Below, piece by piece: positions 54,910 to 62,530 of a stretch of 64,000 nt of DNA. The notes under the pieces are model-generated. The model searched no databases, was not told the DNA's origin, and was given only the letters and a program-made list of their open reading frames with translations. Source of the stretch: Sporosarcina sp. FSL K6-1522 (GTDB lineage Bacteria; Bacillota; Bacilli; Bacillales_A; Planococcaceae). How positions within the stretch are numbered: position 1 is the first letter of the stretch; every line of letters begins with the position of its first letter. Both the position numbers and the translations under genes were made by a program. The stretch lies in the NCBI RefSeq assembly GCF_038622445.1, contig NZ_CP152019.1:3446501-3510500 (forward strand), given 5' to 3'.

Positions 54910-54940
54910 CGCTTTCGGTACATGATTCACGACAGCCTTA
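54910..54940. repeat. Second copy of 16.1 kb dispersed sequence
   Basis: CGCTTTCGGTACATGATTCACGACAGC (given here as CGCTTTCGGTACATG then ATTCACGACAGC) matches 16099-16125 at all but one position, same strand. It lies in the gap upstream of the 54.6 kb gene and the dioxygenase gene. No internal palindrome is present here, unlike the 16.1 kb copy. Confidence 0.6.
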
Positions 54941-55068
54941 AAAGTGAAAAGAATAATCCTTATCTAAGAAATCATCTATAAACCATTATTTAGAACTTGC
55001 TATCCATTTAAATCCAATGATAAAATAAACCGTTCTAAAAAATTAATCGTTTAAGAGGTGATTTGAAG

Positions 55069-55707
55069 ATGATAACGGACAACAAAGAGCAAACAATATT
55101 TAGCCATACTGGCAACAAAATCGTCACAGATAGGGAAATTGACATCATCATGACAAAACAAGACCCGTTAATTGTGATTTTGGGGAATGTACTGAGCAAC
55201 GAAGAATGCGAGGAACTCATCCGATTGTCAAAGGATAAAATGCAGCGTTCAAAAATCGGAGCAACACGTGAAGTAAATGAAATCCGAACAAGTAGTAGTA
55301 TGTTTTTCAAAGACAGTGAGCATGGTATTGTTGCGAAGGTTGAAAAAAGAATTGCCTCTATTATGAATATCCCAATTGAACATGGAGAAGGTCTTCAAAT
55401 TCTTCAGTATACTCCAGGTCAAGAATATAAAGCTCACCACGATTTTTTCAAATCAACAAGTAAAGTAGCAAATAATAACCGTATTAGTACACTTGTTATG
55501 TACTTAAATGATGTAGAACAAGGCGGCGAAACCTTTTTTCCAAAACTAGAGTTGTCCGTGTCTCCCCAAAAAGGTACAGCGGTTTACTTTGAATATTTTT
55601 ATAATGACGAAATTTTAAACGATTTAACATTACACGGTGGAGCTCCCGTTATAGCTGGCGAAAAGTGGGTTGCCACACAATGGATGAGAAAACAAAGAAT
55701 ACGATGA
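55069..55707 (+). CDS. 2OG-Fe(II) dioxygenase, prolyl 4-hydroxylase-like
   Basis: A 212-residue dioxygenase of the P4H type: LGNVLSNEECEELIRLSKDK at the N-terminus of the catalytic region, iron ligands in the HxD motif of EYKAHHDFF near residue 124 and the distal His of LTLHGGAPVIAGEKWVATQW, where the Lys binds 2-oxoglutarate. Bacillus homologues hydroxylate proline in peptides including elongation factor Tu or spore collagen-like proteins. Substrate unknown here. ATG 55069 is eight bases after AGAGGTG. Monocistronic. Confidence 0.87.
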   Translation: MITDNKEQTIFSHTGNKIVTDREIDIIMTKQDPLIVILGNVLSNEECEELIRLSKDKMQRSKIGATREVNEIRTSSSMFFKDSEHGIVAKVEKRIASIMNIPIEHGEGLQILQYTPGQEYKAHHDFFKSTSKVANNNRISTLVMYLNDVEQGGETFFPKLELSVSPQKGTAVYFEYFYNDEILNDLTLHGGAPVIAGEKWVATQWMRKQRIR

Positions 55708-55736
55708 GTTTGTTTGTTTAATACTACCTACTATCT

Positions 55737-55770
55737 CCAAGTCAAATACGCCTCGGCATGTTTGACTTGG
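55737..55770 (+). terminator. Hairpin terminator after dioxygenase
   Basis: Ten-base stem CCAAGTCAAA / TTTGACTTGG with a 14-base loop, about 30 bases after the stop codon. Confidence 0.6.
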
Positions 55771-55929
55771 ATTTACAGCAAATCGATATGATTCTCCTCA
55801 AACACTCCCCCTTATTTTTCTGAATTTCATTCCAACTTATCCATCGCTTTGAGGCAAGTCGATATAGTTAAGTTTAATTGAGCGCGAATTGAATGATTTA
55901 GGTTGTCAATAATTGATCTATTCATGATT

Positions 55930-56817
55930 TTAACTCTCATAATTTACCTGCATTTCTTTGTTCCATTGTTTTTTAAATCTAGTGTTTGCCACAAGTACAC
56001 CAGCTATAATGAGTAGTGCGCCAAAATAACCTTGTAGCCCCATATTTTCATGCAGGAAGATAAATGCAAGTATCGCTGCAAAAATGGGTTCAAGCGAAAA
56101 GAGAAAGCCGGCACTTTCAGGTGTCGTATACTTTTGAGCGATGGGCTGCATGACAAAACCATAAGCAGAGCAAATGAGGGCCAGACCGAGTATCGCAAAC
56201 CAGTGAATCGTACTAGCCGGCCAAACTGGCGTTTCGAATAGAAAGGTTCCAATCGTTGTGAATAGAGCTGCAAACCCCAGTTGATAAATCCCTAACTGCA
56301 GGGCATCAACCTTACGTACAAAGCGATTTGTAACAATAATATGAATTGCATAAATGAGAGCAGCTACTAAACAATATAAAGCGCTAGATGCAATAGTAAA
56401 ATCATATCCGATTAGCAAGAATGCCAAACCCGTCGTGACAATCAGGACGCCCCATCCTGTTTGCTTACTTGGTAGTTTACGTGTAAGAAATATTTGTAAA
56501 GTCGGAACGAGAATAACGGTCGTACTTGTCAAAAAACCAGCCGTAGAAGCAGTCGTGTGTTTCATCCCATACATAAGCGCAATGAAAACCCCACAAAGTA
56601 GAGCCCCTACAATCGCACTGTATTTCAATGTTTCCACATCTACTCGGATCATTTTTTTAAAGAATATCGCCCCCATAACGATGAATGCAATGCCAAATCG
56701 CAAAGCGACAATCGTCATTGGAGGGATTTCATCCACACAAAGTTTCATAAAAATATACGATGCTCCCCAAGCCATTGAAACCGTAGCCAAAAGCAAGTTT
56801 GCCTGTCGTTGTGTCAT
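55930..56817 (-). CDS. EamA-family (DMT) transporter
   Basis: A 295-residue transporter with ten hydrophobic spans in two EamA repeats, for example VSMAWGASYIFMKLCVD (span 1) and SLEPIFAAILAFIFLHENMG (second repeat signature). Drug/metabolite transporters of this kind export amino acids, purines or other small metabolites; the substrate cannot be read. The start ATG 56817 is spaced from AGGGGG; an ATG two codons earlier is too close. It diverges from a LysR regulator 130 bases away, which probably controls it. Confidence 0.88.
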   Translation of the reverse strand: MTQRQANLLLATVSMAWGASYIFMKLCVDEIPPMTIVALRFGIAFIVMGAIFFKKMIRVDVETLKYSAIVGALLCGVFIALMYGMKHTTASTAGFLTSTTVILVPTLQIFLTRKLPSKQTGWGVLIVTTGLAFLLIGYDFTIASSALYCLVAALIYAIHIIVTNRFVRKVDALQLGIYQLGFAALFTTIGTFLFETPVWPASTIHWFAILGLALICSAYGFVMQPIAQKYTTPESAGFLFSLEPIFAAILAFIFLHENMGLQGYFGALLIIAGVLVANTRFKKQWNKEMQVNYES

Positions 56818-56953
56818 CGTCATTCCCCCTATCCTTCCATCTATTTTTTAATAGTTTTGCTATATCGTATCATCTGTATTCACATTAATAAAACGAATGT
56901 TTATAATAGAACTATTAGATTTACTAATGCAAAAAAGGGGGGGGTAAAAGACC

Positions 56954-57823
56954 ATGAATTCGTATGACGCTTTTATCAAAATCATTGAAACAGGAAGTTT
57001 TACCAAAGCCGCTGAAGAGCTTAGCTATACACAATCTGCCATTAGTCAAATGGTTCATTCCTTGGAAAAGGAACTGTCGACTACGCTGATTTTACGCTCA
57101 CGCAAAGGGATCACATTGACGCCAGATGGTGAGGAGTTTTTACCCTATATTAAAAATATACGTAATTCACATCTGGAATTGTTAGAAAAGCATAACGAGA
57201 TGCAAGGACTGCAAAGTGGACTTATCCGAATTGGTACGTTTTCGAGTGTTTCATGCAATTGGCTACCGGGGCTGATGAAAGATTTTAAGGAACAATATCC
57301 AGCTGTTCAGTTTGAATTACATCAAGGGGAATATACGAATATTTCTAATTGGATTAAAGAAGGGAGTGTAGACTTCGGCTTTGTCAATCCAACTGCTATA
57401 TCGAATCTGACAACCGTTCCACTACAAAAAGATGAAATGTTTGCGGTATTGCCAACTAATCATCCTTTAGCTGTGCAACACAATGTTTCCCTGAAAGAAT
57501 TAACGAGTGATCCCTACATTCTTTTGGATGAAGGAGAACTAAGTGAACCGTTAACCATTTTCAAACAAAACGACTTAGCACCCAATATCCAATACCGGGT
57601 GCATGATGATTATACGATTATGGCCATGATTGAACAAGGGCTTGGGCTGACGATTTTACCTAAACTTGTCTTAAATAGATGCCCGTATAATATTGTGACG
57701 AAATCGATTGCTCCACCTGTTGCTCGGACAATCAGTTTAGCCTATAAAAACAAAAAGGTATTGCCGATAGCAAGTCGATATTTTATTGACTTTATCATCG
57801 AAAGATATGGCAATTCTGTTTGA
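56954..57823 (+). CDS. LysR-family transcriptional regulator
   Basis: A 289-residue regulator: N-terminal winged helix (YDAFIKIIETGSFTKAAEEL, SYTQSAISQMVHSLE, TTLILRSRKGITLTPDG), then the effector-binding domain with LIRIGTFSSVSCNWLPGLMK and VDFGFVNPTAISN. It probably controls the divergent EamA exporter gene and itself. The inducer is unknown. It starts at ATG 56954 after GGGGGGGGTAAAAGACC, an unusually long G-run that may be prone to slippage. Confidence 0.9.
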   Translation: MNSYDAFIKIIETGSFTKAAEELSYTQSAISQMVHSLEKELSTTLILRSRKGITLTPDGEEFLPYIKNIRNSHLELLEKHNEMQGLQSGLIRIGTFSSVSCNWLPGLMKDFKEQYPAVQFELHQGEYTNISNWIKEGSVDFGFVNPTAISNLTTVPLQKDEMFAVLPTNHPLAVQHNVSLKELTSDPYILLDEGELSEPLTIFKQNDLAPNIQYRVHDDYTIMAMIEQGLGLTILPKLVLNRCPYNIVTKSIAPPVARTISLAYKNKKVLPIASRYFIDFIIERYGNSV

Positions 57824-57842
57824 AGTATTTAAGAACCTCCAT

Positions 57843-57878
57843 CAATTATGCCTCTGCGTAATTGAGTCCAGATTTTTC
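57843..57878 (-). repeat. Copy of the ilvE-leader dispersed sequence
   Basis: CAATTATGCCTCTGCGTAAT continuing into TGAGTCCAGATTTTT matches the reverse complement of 19840-19878 (CAATTACGCC, GGCGTAATTG, TGTCCAGATTTTTT) with few mismatches. Here it lies just after the LysR gene, before the terminator at 57888-57933. Confidence 0.6.
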
Positions 57879-57887
57879 TTGGACAAC

Positions 57888-57933
57888 AAAAAGAATCCAT
57901 TTTGAAAAAGTTTAATCAACATGGATTCTTTTC
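57888..57933 (+). terminator. Intrinsic terminator after LysR gene
   Basis: Stem AAAAAGAATCCAT / ATGGATTCTTTT(C) with a 20-base loop, and A/T runs usable from both strands. Confidence 0.75.
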
Positions 57934-58013
57934 TTGCTTATTGATCTGTAGATTGAATAGAAAGGGACACAAATTACCAAAATAACTCCAAGAAAATCGG
58001 ATTTTCTTCTTTA

Positions 58014-58307
58014 CTATTTAAACGACAAGCCACTCTCCTCTAACGCAGCTCTAAGTTTAGGCAAAGAAGCTGGTCCCATGCCGTGAAATTGCAAAATCTC
58101 TTTTTCACTATATGTCGCTAATTGTTGCACTGTTGTGATGCCATGATGCTCCAACGCTCTTCTGGCAGGTGCCGAAAGTTTTGCCAGAAACCCATCAGCA
58201 GGTTTCCTTTCTTGCTCACATGTCGGACAAACCGGACAATCGCTACTCTTATAGTATTCGTGCCCTTTGCTGCATGTCCGTAAATTTCCTTTTGAAGTTG
58301 TCATCAT
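58014..58307 (-). CDS. Zinc-ribbon plus RNA polymerase alpha-CTD-like helix-hairpin-helix protein
   Basis: A 97-residue protein. Residues 10-35 carry a zinc-ribbon-like Cys cluster (CSKGHEYYKSSDCPVCPTC). Residues 40-97 match the RNA polymerase alpha C-terminal domain fold: LSAPARRALEHHGITTVQQL, ATYSEKEILQFHGMGPASL, PKLRAALEESGLSF. Such stand-alone alpha-CTD-like proteins occur in Firmicutes and are suspected to touch DNA or transcription, without known role. The ATG 58307 follows AAGGAGACTTTCA. It lies downstream of the LysE gene on the same strand, 55 bases away, and may be co-transcribed. Confidence 0.82.
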   Translation of the reverse strand: MMTTSKGNLRTCSKGHEYYKSSDCPVCPTCEQERKPADGFLAKLSAPARRALEHHGITTVQQLATYSEKEILQFHGMGPASLPKLRAALEESGLSFK

Positions 58308-58362
58308 TGAAAGTCTCCTTCCTAACCATATACGTCTTCTCCCATTGTAAATGAGCCCTCTA

Positions 58363-58971
58363 TCAGCTTGCAAATAACCCCACCACTAAATACAACGCCG
58401 TTCCCCAGATAAACACTGCTGAACATTTATTAAATAAAATAAAGACCCCACTCGCTATCTTCATTCTCTTCAATGTTGCCCCTGCAATCGTTAAACCCAA
58501 AAACCAAAGCCAGGATACAACAATACAGGTAGCGGCAAAGGCGAGCTGCTCCTGCCCACTATACTTGACTGCGCTCGTCCCAATGACACCAACGATGTCC
58601 AAAAGCGCATGTGGATTTAGCAACGAGACAGACAGCGCAAACAGGATTTGTTTTTTTACAGGTAAGGCCTCTTTCCCCTCTACATTCGCCGCGCCAGAAG
58701 ACCAGATTACTTTCCCCATATAGACAAGAAATAGAATACCTACTACTAACAAGCCAAATCGTAGCCATTCAAATCGCAATACGATAACCGATAAGCCTAA
58801 GATTGCCAAAATAATTAACAGCGTATCACAAATAGCAGCCGTGATTGCCGCAGGTAGCGCCTTTAACAAATGTGGTTGTGTCACACCTTGTGTAAAGACA
58901 AAAACGTTTTGGACACCTAAAGGTAAAATGAGCCCAAATGCTAAAATGATGCCATGTAAAATTGGTTCCAT
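58363..58971 (-). CDS. LysE/ArgO-family exporter
   Basis: A 202-residue exporter with five to six spans: GIILAFGLILPLGVQNVFVF, LPAAITAAICDTLLIILAILG and ALSVSLLNPHALLDIVGVIG are the LysE family hallmarks. It exports basic or other amino acids from the cell. It starts at ATG 58971 and diverges from a MocR-type regulator whose PLP domain could sense an amino acid or PLP-linked metabolite, a pairing that suggests the regulator controls export. Confidence 0.88.
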   Translation of the reverse strand: MEPILHGIILAFGLILPLGVQNVFVFTQGVTQPHLLKALPAAITAAICDTLLIILAILGLSVIVLRFEWLRFGLLVVGILFLVYMGKVIWSSGAANVEGKEALPVKKQILFALSVSLLNPHALLDIVGVIGTSAVKYSGQEQLAFAATCIVVSWLWFLGLTIAGATLKRMKIASGVFILFNKCSAVFIWGTALYLVVGLFAS

Positions 58972-59073
58972 ACCGGCAACTCCTTTCCTCTTCTATCGTA
59001 CCTATGTTATAACTAAAGAAAAAGGTCCAATTGGTTGGTTATTTACCCATCCAATTTTACGGAGGAATGTTTT

Positions 59074-60516
59074 ATGCATTGGCAGCCGAATCGTTCGCTA
59101 CCGACTAGTTTAGCAAAACAAATCGTCGCATGGATAACCGAGCAAATTACAATCGGCCAATGGGCACAAGGAACAAAATTACCGCCACAACGCCAGCTGG
59201 CCCTATCACTCGGCGTGAATCGAAGCACTCTCCAAGAGGCCTTTGACGAATTAAAAGCAGATGGCATTTTATCTTCCAAAGTCGGGTCTGCCACATTTGT
59301 CTCAAACGATTCTTGGAATATGCTTGTGAAGCAAAAACAGCCTAACTGGCAACGCTATATTGAAGCAAGTATTCACAAGTCCAACTACCAAACTATCCAG
59401 CTCATCAATGAATTCGAACAAGATGAATCGATCATTCGATTAGGGACAGGCGAACTTGCGCCTAGCTTATTACCAACTACGGACATACAAGCTTCACTCC
59501 AGCAGTTGCAATTGGATGGCAAAACAATGGGCTACTCTTCCCCACAAGGCAACCTAAAACTGAGACAAGCGATTTGCGACTATGTAAAAAAACGAGGCAT
59601 TCACACAACGCCTGAAAACATTTGCATCGTGTCGGGCGGATTACAAGCTCTGCAATTAATCGCAGTTGGCTTGCTGGAAACAGGTTCTATTGTTTTTCAA
59701 GAATCCTTTTCCTATTTGAATTCCGTCCAGCCATTTCAGTCTTTCGGCATGCACCTGCATAGCCTGACTGAAAACCAATTGCAGGCCAAAGAAATAGAGT
59801 GGATCCGCAAAAAACGGCAAGCGATTCACTATACAATCCCCACTCTCCATAATCCAACCGGTCGTGTCTGGTCATCAGAAGAGAAAGAAGCCTTTTATTC
59901 AATGTGCGAATCCATCCAACTCCCCATTATTGAGGATGATGTCTATTTTGAATTAGTTTTTGATGAACCAACACCTGCTATTAAATCATTCGATCAATCA
60001 GGACAAGTCCTCTATCTTGGGAGTGTCTCCAAAACACTCAGCCCGGGATTACGAATTGGCTGGGTCATTGCATCTACACCTGTCATTAAACGATTAGCCG
60101 ATATCAAAATGCAAATGGATTATGGATCAAGTACCATTTCACAAGAGATTGTCGAACACTGGCTTCGCACAGGCTTATATGAACAACATATTCAGCAGTT
60201 AAAAGCGGAACTACAACGCCGTGCTCAAGTTATGGAAAGCCTATTGACCAAACATTTCCATGCAATCGCTTCTTGGGAATCACCAAAAGGTGGTTTTTAC
60301 ATCTGGTGCAAATGTAAAGAGCCGATTGTCACAACAGAGTTGTTTAGGCAATTACTGAAGAAAAAAGTACTCATTCATCCTGGTTATATTTATGCACCTT
60401 ATGATACGCACCATATCCGTCTGTCTTTCGCTTATAGTTCCGATGATGAGTTACGTAGAGGGATGGCTATTCTTTATCATGAAATCATGCAGTTGCTCAA
60501 TAGGCGGCATGATTAA
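59074..60516 (+). CDS. MocR/GntR-type regulator with aminotransferase domain
   Basis: A 480-residue regulator. Residues 1-80 form a GntR winged helix (AWITEQITIGQWAQGTKLPP, QRQLALSLGVNRSTLQEAF). Residues 110-475 form a class I aminotransferase fold (IVSGGLQALQLIAVGLLETG, PTLHNPTGRVWS, EDDVYFELVFDE) with the PLP lysine in LGSVSKTLSPGLRIGW near residue 320. Starts at ATG 59074 behind GGAGGAATGTTTT. It is divergent from the LysE-type exporter. No pdxS/pdxT genes are nearby, so it is probably not PdxR. Confidence 0.9.
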   Translation: MHWQPNRSLPTSLAKQIVAWITEQITIGQWAQGTKLPPQRQLALSLGVNRSTLQEAFDELKADGILSSKVGSATFVSNDSWNMLVKQKQPNWQRYIEASIHKSNYQTIQLINEFEQDESIIRLGTGELAPSLLPTTDIQASLQQLQLDGKTMGYSSPQGNLKLRQAICDYVKKRGIHTTPENICIVSGGLQALQLIAVGLLETGSIVFQESFSYLNSVQPFQSFGMHLHSLTENQLQAKEIEWIRKKRQAIHYTIPTLHNPTGRVWSSEEKEAFYSMCESIQLPIIEDDVYFELVFDEPTPAIKSFDQSGQVLYLGSVSKTLSPGLRIGWVIASTPVIKRLADIKMQMDYGSSTISQEIVEHWLRTGLYEQHIQQLKAELQRRAQVMESLLTKHFHAIASWESPKGGFYIWCKCKEPIVTTELFRQLLKKKVLIHPGYIYAPYDTHHIRLSFAYSSDDELRRGMAILYHEIMQLLNRRHD

Positions 60517-60642
60517 GAACAAAAGCGCAAGCGCCTGTTCAGGGGCGACAAGCGTTGGAGGTCTTGAAAGTAAGGGCGCTTTTTGCCTTTACTAGCAAGA
60601 CCGAAACGACCCGAGCCCCTAGGCGCTGGAGCCTAGACGAGA
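60517..60642. repeat. GC-rich dispersed repeat with nested hairpins
   Basis: Begins AGAACAAAAGCGCAAGCGCC and ends CTAGGCGCTGGAGCCTAGAC. Nested inverted repeats AGGGGC / GCCCCT and GGTCTTG / CAAGACC make a long hairpin. Its two ends also occur, joined, at 33732-33750. I recall GC-rich repeats of this sort scattered through Bacillaceae genomes, next to gene ends, as here right after the MocR stop codon. Confidence 0.7.
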
Positions 60643-60693
60643 AATATCTATAGGCTAACTTATCCACAGTGCGGGATTTTATAATTTCCTTAA

Positions 60694-60728
60694 TAAAAAA
60701 CCAGGTTCTCAGCCACCGAGAACCTGGT
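60694..60728 (-). terminator. Intrinsic terminator of the methyltransferase operon
   Basis: Eleven-base stem ACCAGGTTCTC / GAGAACCTGGT followed by TTTTTTATT on the minus strand, immediately after the stop codon at 60738. Confidence 0.88.
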
Positions 60729-60737
60729 ACACAATTC

Positions 60738-61376
60738 TTATTTCGTCACCCTTGCAACCGTCATCCCATCCCCAAGCGGAATCAGCAGTGATTCCAATTG
60801 CGGATGATTCGCCACTGTATCATTAAATACTTGCATGAATGCCGTATAACGTTTTGGTTGCACCTCTGGATCCGCTACACTTCCTCTAGCCAATACATTA
60901 TCCAGGACGATTAACGCCCCCGGCTCCGCAAGTCCAATGCAAGCATCTAGGTAATTCTCATAGTTTTCTTTATCCGCATCAATAAAGAAAAAATCAAAGC
61001 GTTTTCCCTCACTTGCTAATTGTTCAAGGCTGTGCAATGCAGGCCCCGTTCGATAGGCTACTTGATCTCCAAAGCCCGCTTTCGCTAGATTACTTGCTGC
61101 TAACGTTGCGTACCGCTCCTCCAATTCAAGGGATGTCAACTTCCCTTCATTCCCGAAACCTCTCGCAAGGCAAATTCCGCTATAACCACCAAGTGCACCA
61201 ATTTCCAGGACATTTGTAGCACCTGAAATCGTCATCAGCATCGTTAATAGTTTGCCCGAAGAAGGCGACACCGATATAGCCGGCATGCCGTTTTCTTCAA
61301 TCGAAGCAATCACTTCCTCCAACAAAGCGTCTTGCTTCGTAAACACTGTATCGATATAACCGTTAATTTTTTTCAT
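60738..61376 (-). CDS. SAM-dependent O-methyltransferase (YrrM-like)
   Basis: A 212-residue class I methyltransferase of the catechol/caffeoyl-CoA O-methyltransferase group. SAM-binding blocks are intact: VLEIGALGGYSGICLARG near residue 60, LEELEERYATLAASNLAKAG near 90, FFIDADKENYENYLDACIGL near 130 and LIVLDNVLARGSVADP near 155. Substrate unknown. ATG 61376 follows AGGAAGGG and overlaps the upstream small gene by 14 bases, so the two form an operon. Bacillus YrrM is the nearest named relative I recall. Confidence 0.88.
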   Translation of the reverse strand: MKKINGYIDTVFTKQDALLEEVIASIEENGMPAISVSPSSGKLLTMLMTISGATNVLEIGALGGYSGICLARGFGNEGKLTSLELEERYATLAASNLAKAGFGDQVAYRTGPALHSLEQLASEGKRFDFFFIDADKENYENYLDACIGLAEPGALIVLDNVLARGSVADPEVQPKRYTAFMQVFNDTVANHPQLESLLIPLGDGMTVARVTK

Positions 61377-61692
61377 CCAACTCAATCCCTTCCTCATTCG
61401 CATCTACTGACTGTTTTCCATCGTCGATTTCTTCTTCATTGATTTCAAAGAGTTGCACAAACTCATTGATGACTATATCAATGGCTTTTAATTCTCCGAC
61501 TAAAATCGGCTGAATCGATTGAAATTCCGATTGTTCAAGTTGCTGTTTAATCGTTGCACGCTTTAGATGCATACGCTCTAAGAAAGCAAGCGCCCTCCCA
61601 CGGCGAAACGTTTTCGGTCCGCGTGCGCCCTCTTCCCCACCATGACGCCTACCGCGATGACGCCCTTCTCTCCTTGCCTGTTCTTCTCTCAC
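61363..61692 (-). CDS. Conserved small protein upstream of the O-methyltransferase
   Basis: A 109-residue cytoplasmic protein: a basic, Arg/Gly-rich N-terminus (REGRHRGRRHGGEEGARGPK), the core FRRGRALAFLERMHLKRATI then EFQSIQPILVGELKAIDIVI, and an acidic C-terminus. I recall similar proteins in Bacillaceae with no known function. The basic-acidic layout suggests nucleic-acid or ribosome contact, but that is inference. It starts at GTG 61692 behind AAAGGAGG; longer starts would cover the palindromic operators. First gene of a two-gene operon. Confidence 0.72.
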   Translation of the reverse strand: MREEQARREGRHRGRRHGGEEGARGPKTFRRGRALAFLERMHLKRATIKQQLEQSEFQSIQPILVGELKAIDIVINEFVQLFEINEEEIDDGKQSVDANEEGIELDEKN

Positions 61693-61708
61693 TAGCAATT
61701 CCTCCTTT

Positions 61709-61767
61709 GTATACAAACGTATACGAGTTGTTATGATACTCATTGTATACATTCGTATACAATGAGT
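61709..61767. promoter_or_regulatory. Tandem GTATAC palindromic operators
   Basis: Two sites with the same design: GTATAC-AAAC-GTATAC (61709-61724) and the extended perfect 13-base palindrome ACTCATTGTATAC-ATTC-GTATACAATGAGT (61738-61767, written in halves). The second covers the spacer and -10 of the promoter. They should bind a dimeric repressor, not identified in this window. Confidence 0.75.
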
Positions 61768-61770
61768 CAA
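61742..61770 (-). promoter_or_regulatory. Sigma-A promoter of the small gene-methyltransferase operon
   Basis: TTGACT, 17-base spacer, TACAAT on the minus strand (61770 to 61742); the -10 and spacer lie inside the upstream palindrome, consistent with repression. Confidence 0.75.
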
Positions 61771-61822
61771 TCTTGACTTAATTCCTCAAATAAGTGGACG
61801 TTACCAACACGATAGCCAATCG

Positions 61823-61863
61823 AAAAAAACCCTTCAAGTCCATAATAGGCTTGAAAGGTTTTT
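61823..61863 (-). terminator. Intrinsic terminator of GNAT gene at 61.9 kb
   Basis: Stem AACCTTTCAAG / CTTGAAGGGTT with an inner GCC..GGAC region and T-run on the minus strand, 28 bases after the stop codon. Confidence 0.8.
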
Positions 61864-61890
61864 GCTAGATACTTTGCATGACTCATTTTT

Positions 61891-62334
61891 TTAACGCTTA
61901 GTAGCCAATTCTTTCATCATTAAAATATGTGGTATACCTTCTTCCATGAACACACCCGACGAGGTCTGGTAGCCCAGTTTTTCATAAAAACCTGCTGCCT
62001 GCGTTTGACCATGTAATTTAACTTGAAGCAGTCCCTTGTCTTCTGCGATTTCTTCTAACGCTTTTATAATAACCTTCCCAAGTCCAAATTTCCGATAAGG
62101 TTCTAAAATACAGATTCTCTCCAATTTCCCTACACCCTCAACCCATCTGATACGGCCAGTTCCGACAGGTTGTTCTTGATGATAAACTAAAATATGTTCC
62201 GAACGATCATTCAATGTATCGAATTCATCAAACTCCGACTCTAATGCCACACCCTGTTCTTCAACGAATACTGCTTTTCGGATAGAAAAGGCTTTTTCTA
62301 AATCATTATTCTCTGTTATTCTTTTGGCTTCCAA
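61891..62334 (-). CDS. GNAT-family N-acetyltransferase
   Basis: A 147-residue acetyltransferase: IRKAVFVEEQGVALESEFDEFD at the N-terminus, VGTGRIRWVEGVGKLERICI, then the acetyl-CoA loop LEPYRKFGLGKVIIKALEEI near residue 78 and the end GFYEKLGYQTSSGVFMEEGI. The FVEEQGV segment places it near the ElaA/YjcF group, whose substrates are unknown. The start is TTG 62334 behind TGAGGTAAT. Single gene. Confidence 0.87.
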   Translation of the reverse strand: MEAKRITENNDLEKAFSIRKAVFVEEQGVALESEFDEFDTLNDRSEHILVYHQEQPVGTGRIRWVEGVGKLERICILEPYRKFGLGKVIIKALEEIAEDKGLLQVKLHGQTQAAGFYEKLGYQTSSGVFMEEGIPHILMMKELATKR

Positions 62335-62530
62335 ATTACCTCAGTCCTTTTCTAGATATGTATAACGAATCTCCGAATGAGAGCGTCCTTTTGCAAAAGA
62401 ATACCATAGATCCCCCTCATTTTAAATAGCCTAAATATTCTTCTTAATTCAGAAGGGGTCTTTGGATAATTGGAGAATAAGTACCAAGTACCTCCAAATC
62501 TATTCCCCAAAACCCAAGAGGAGTGATTCG

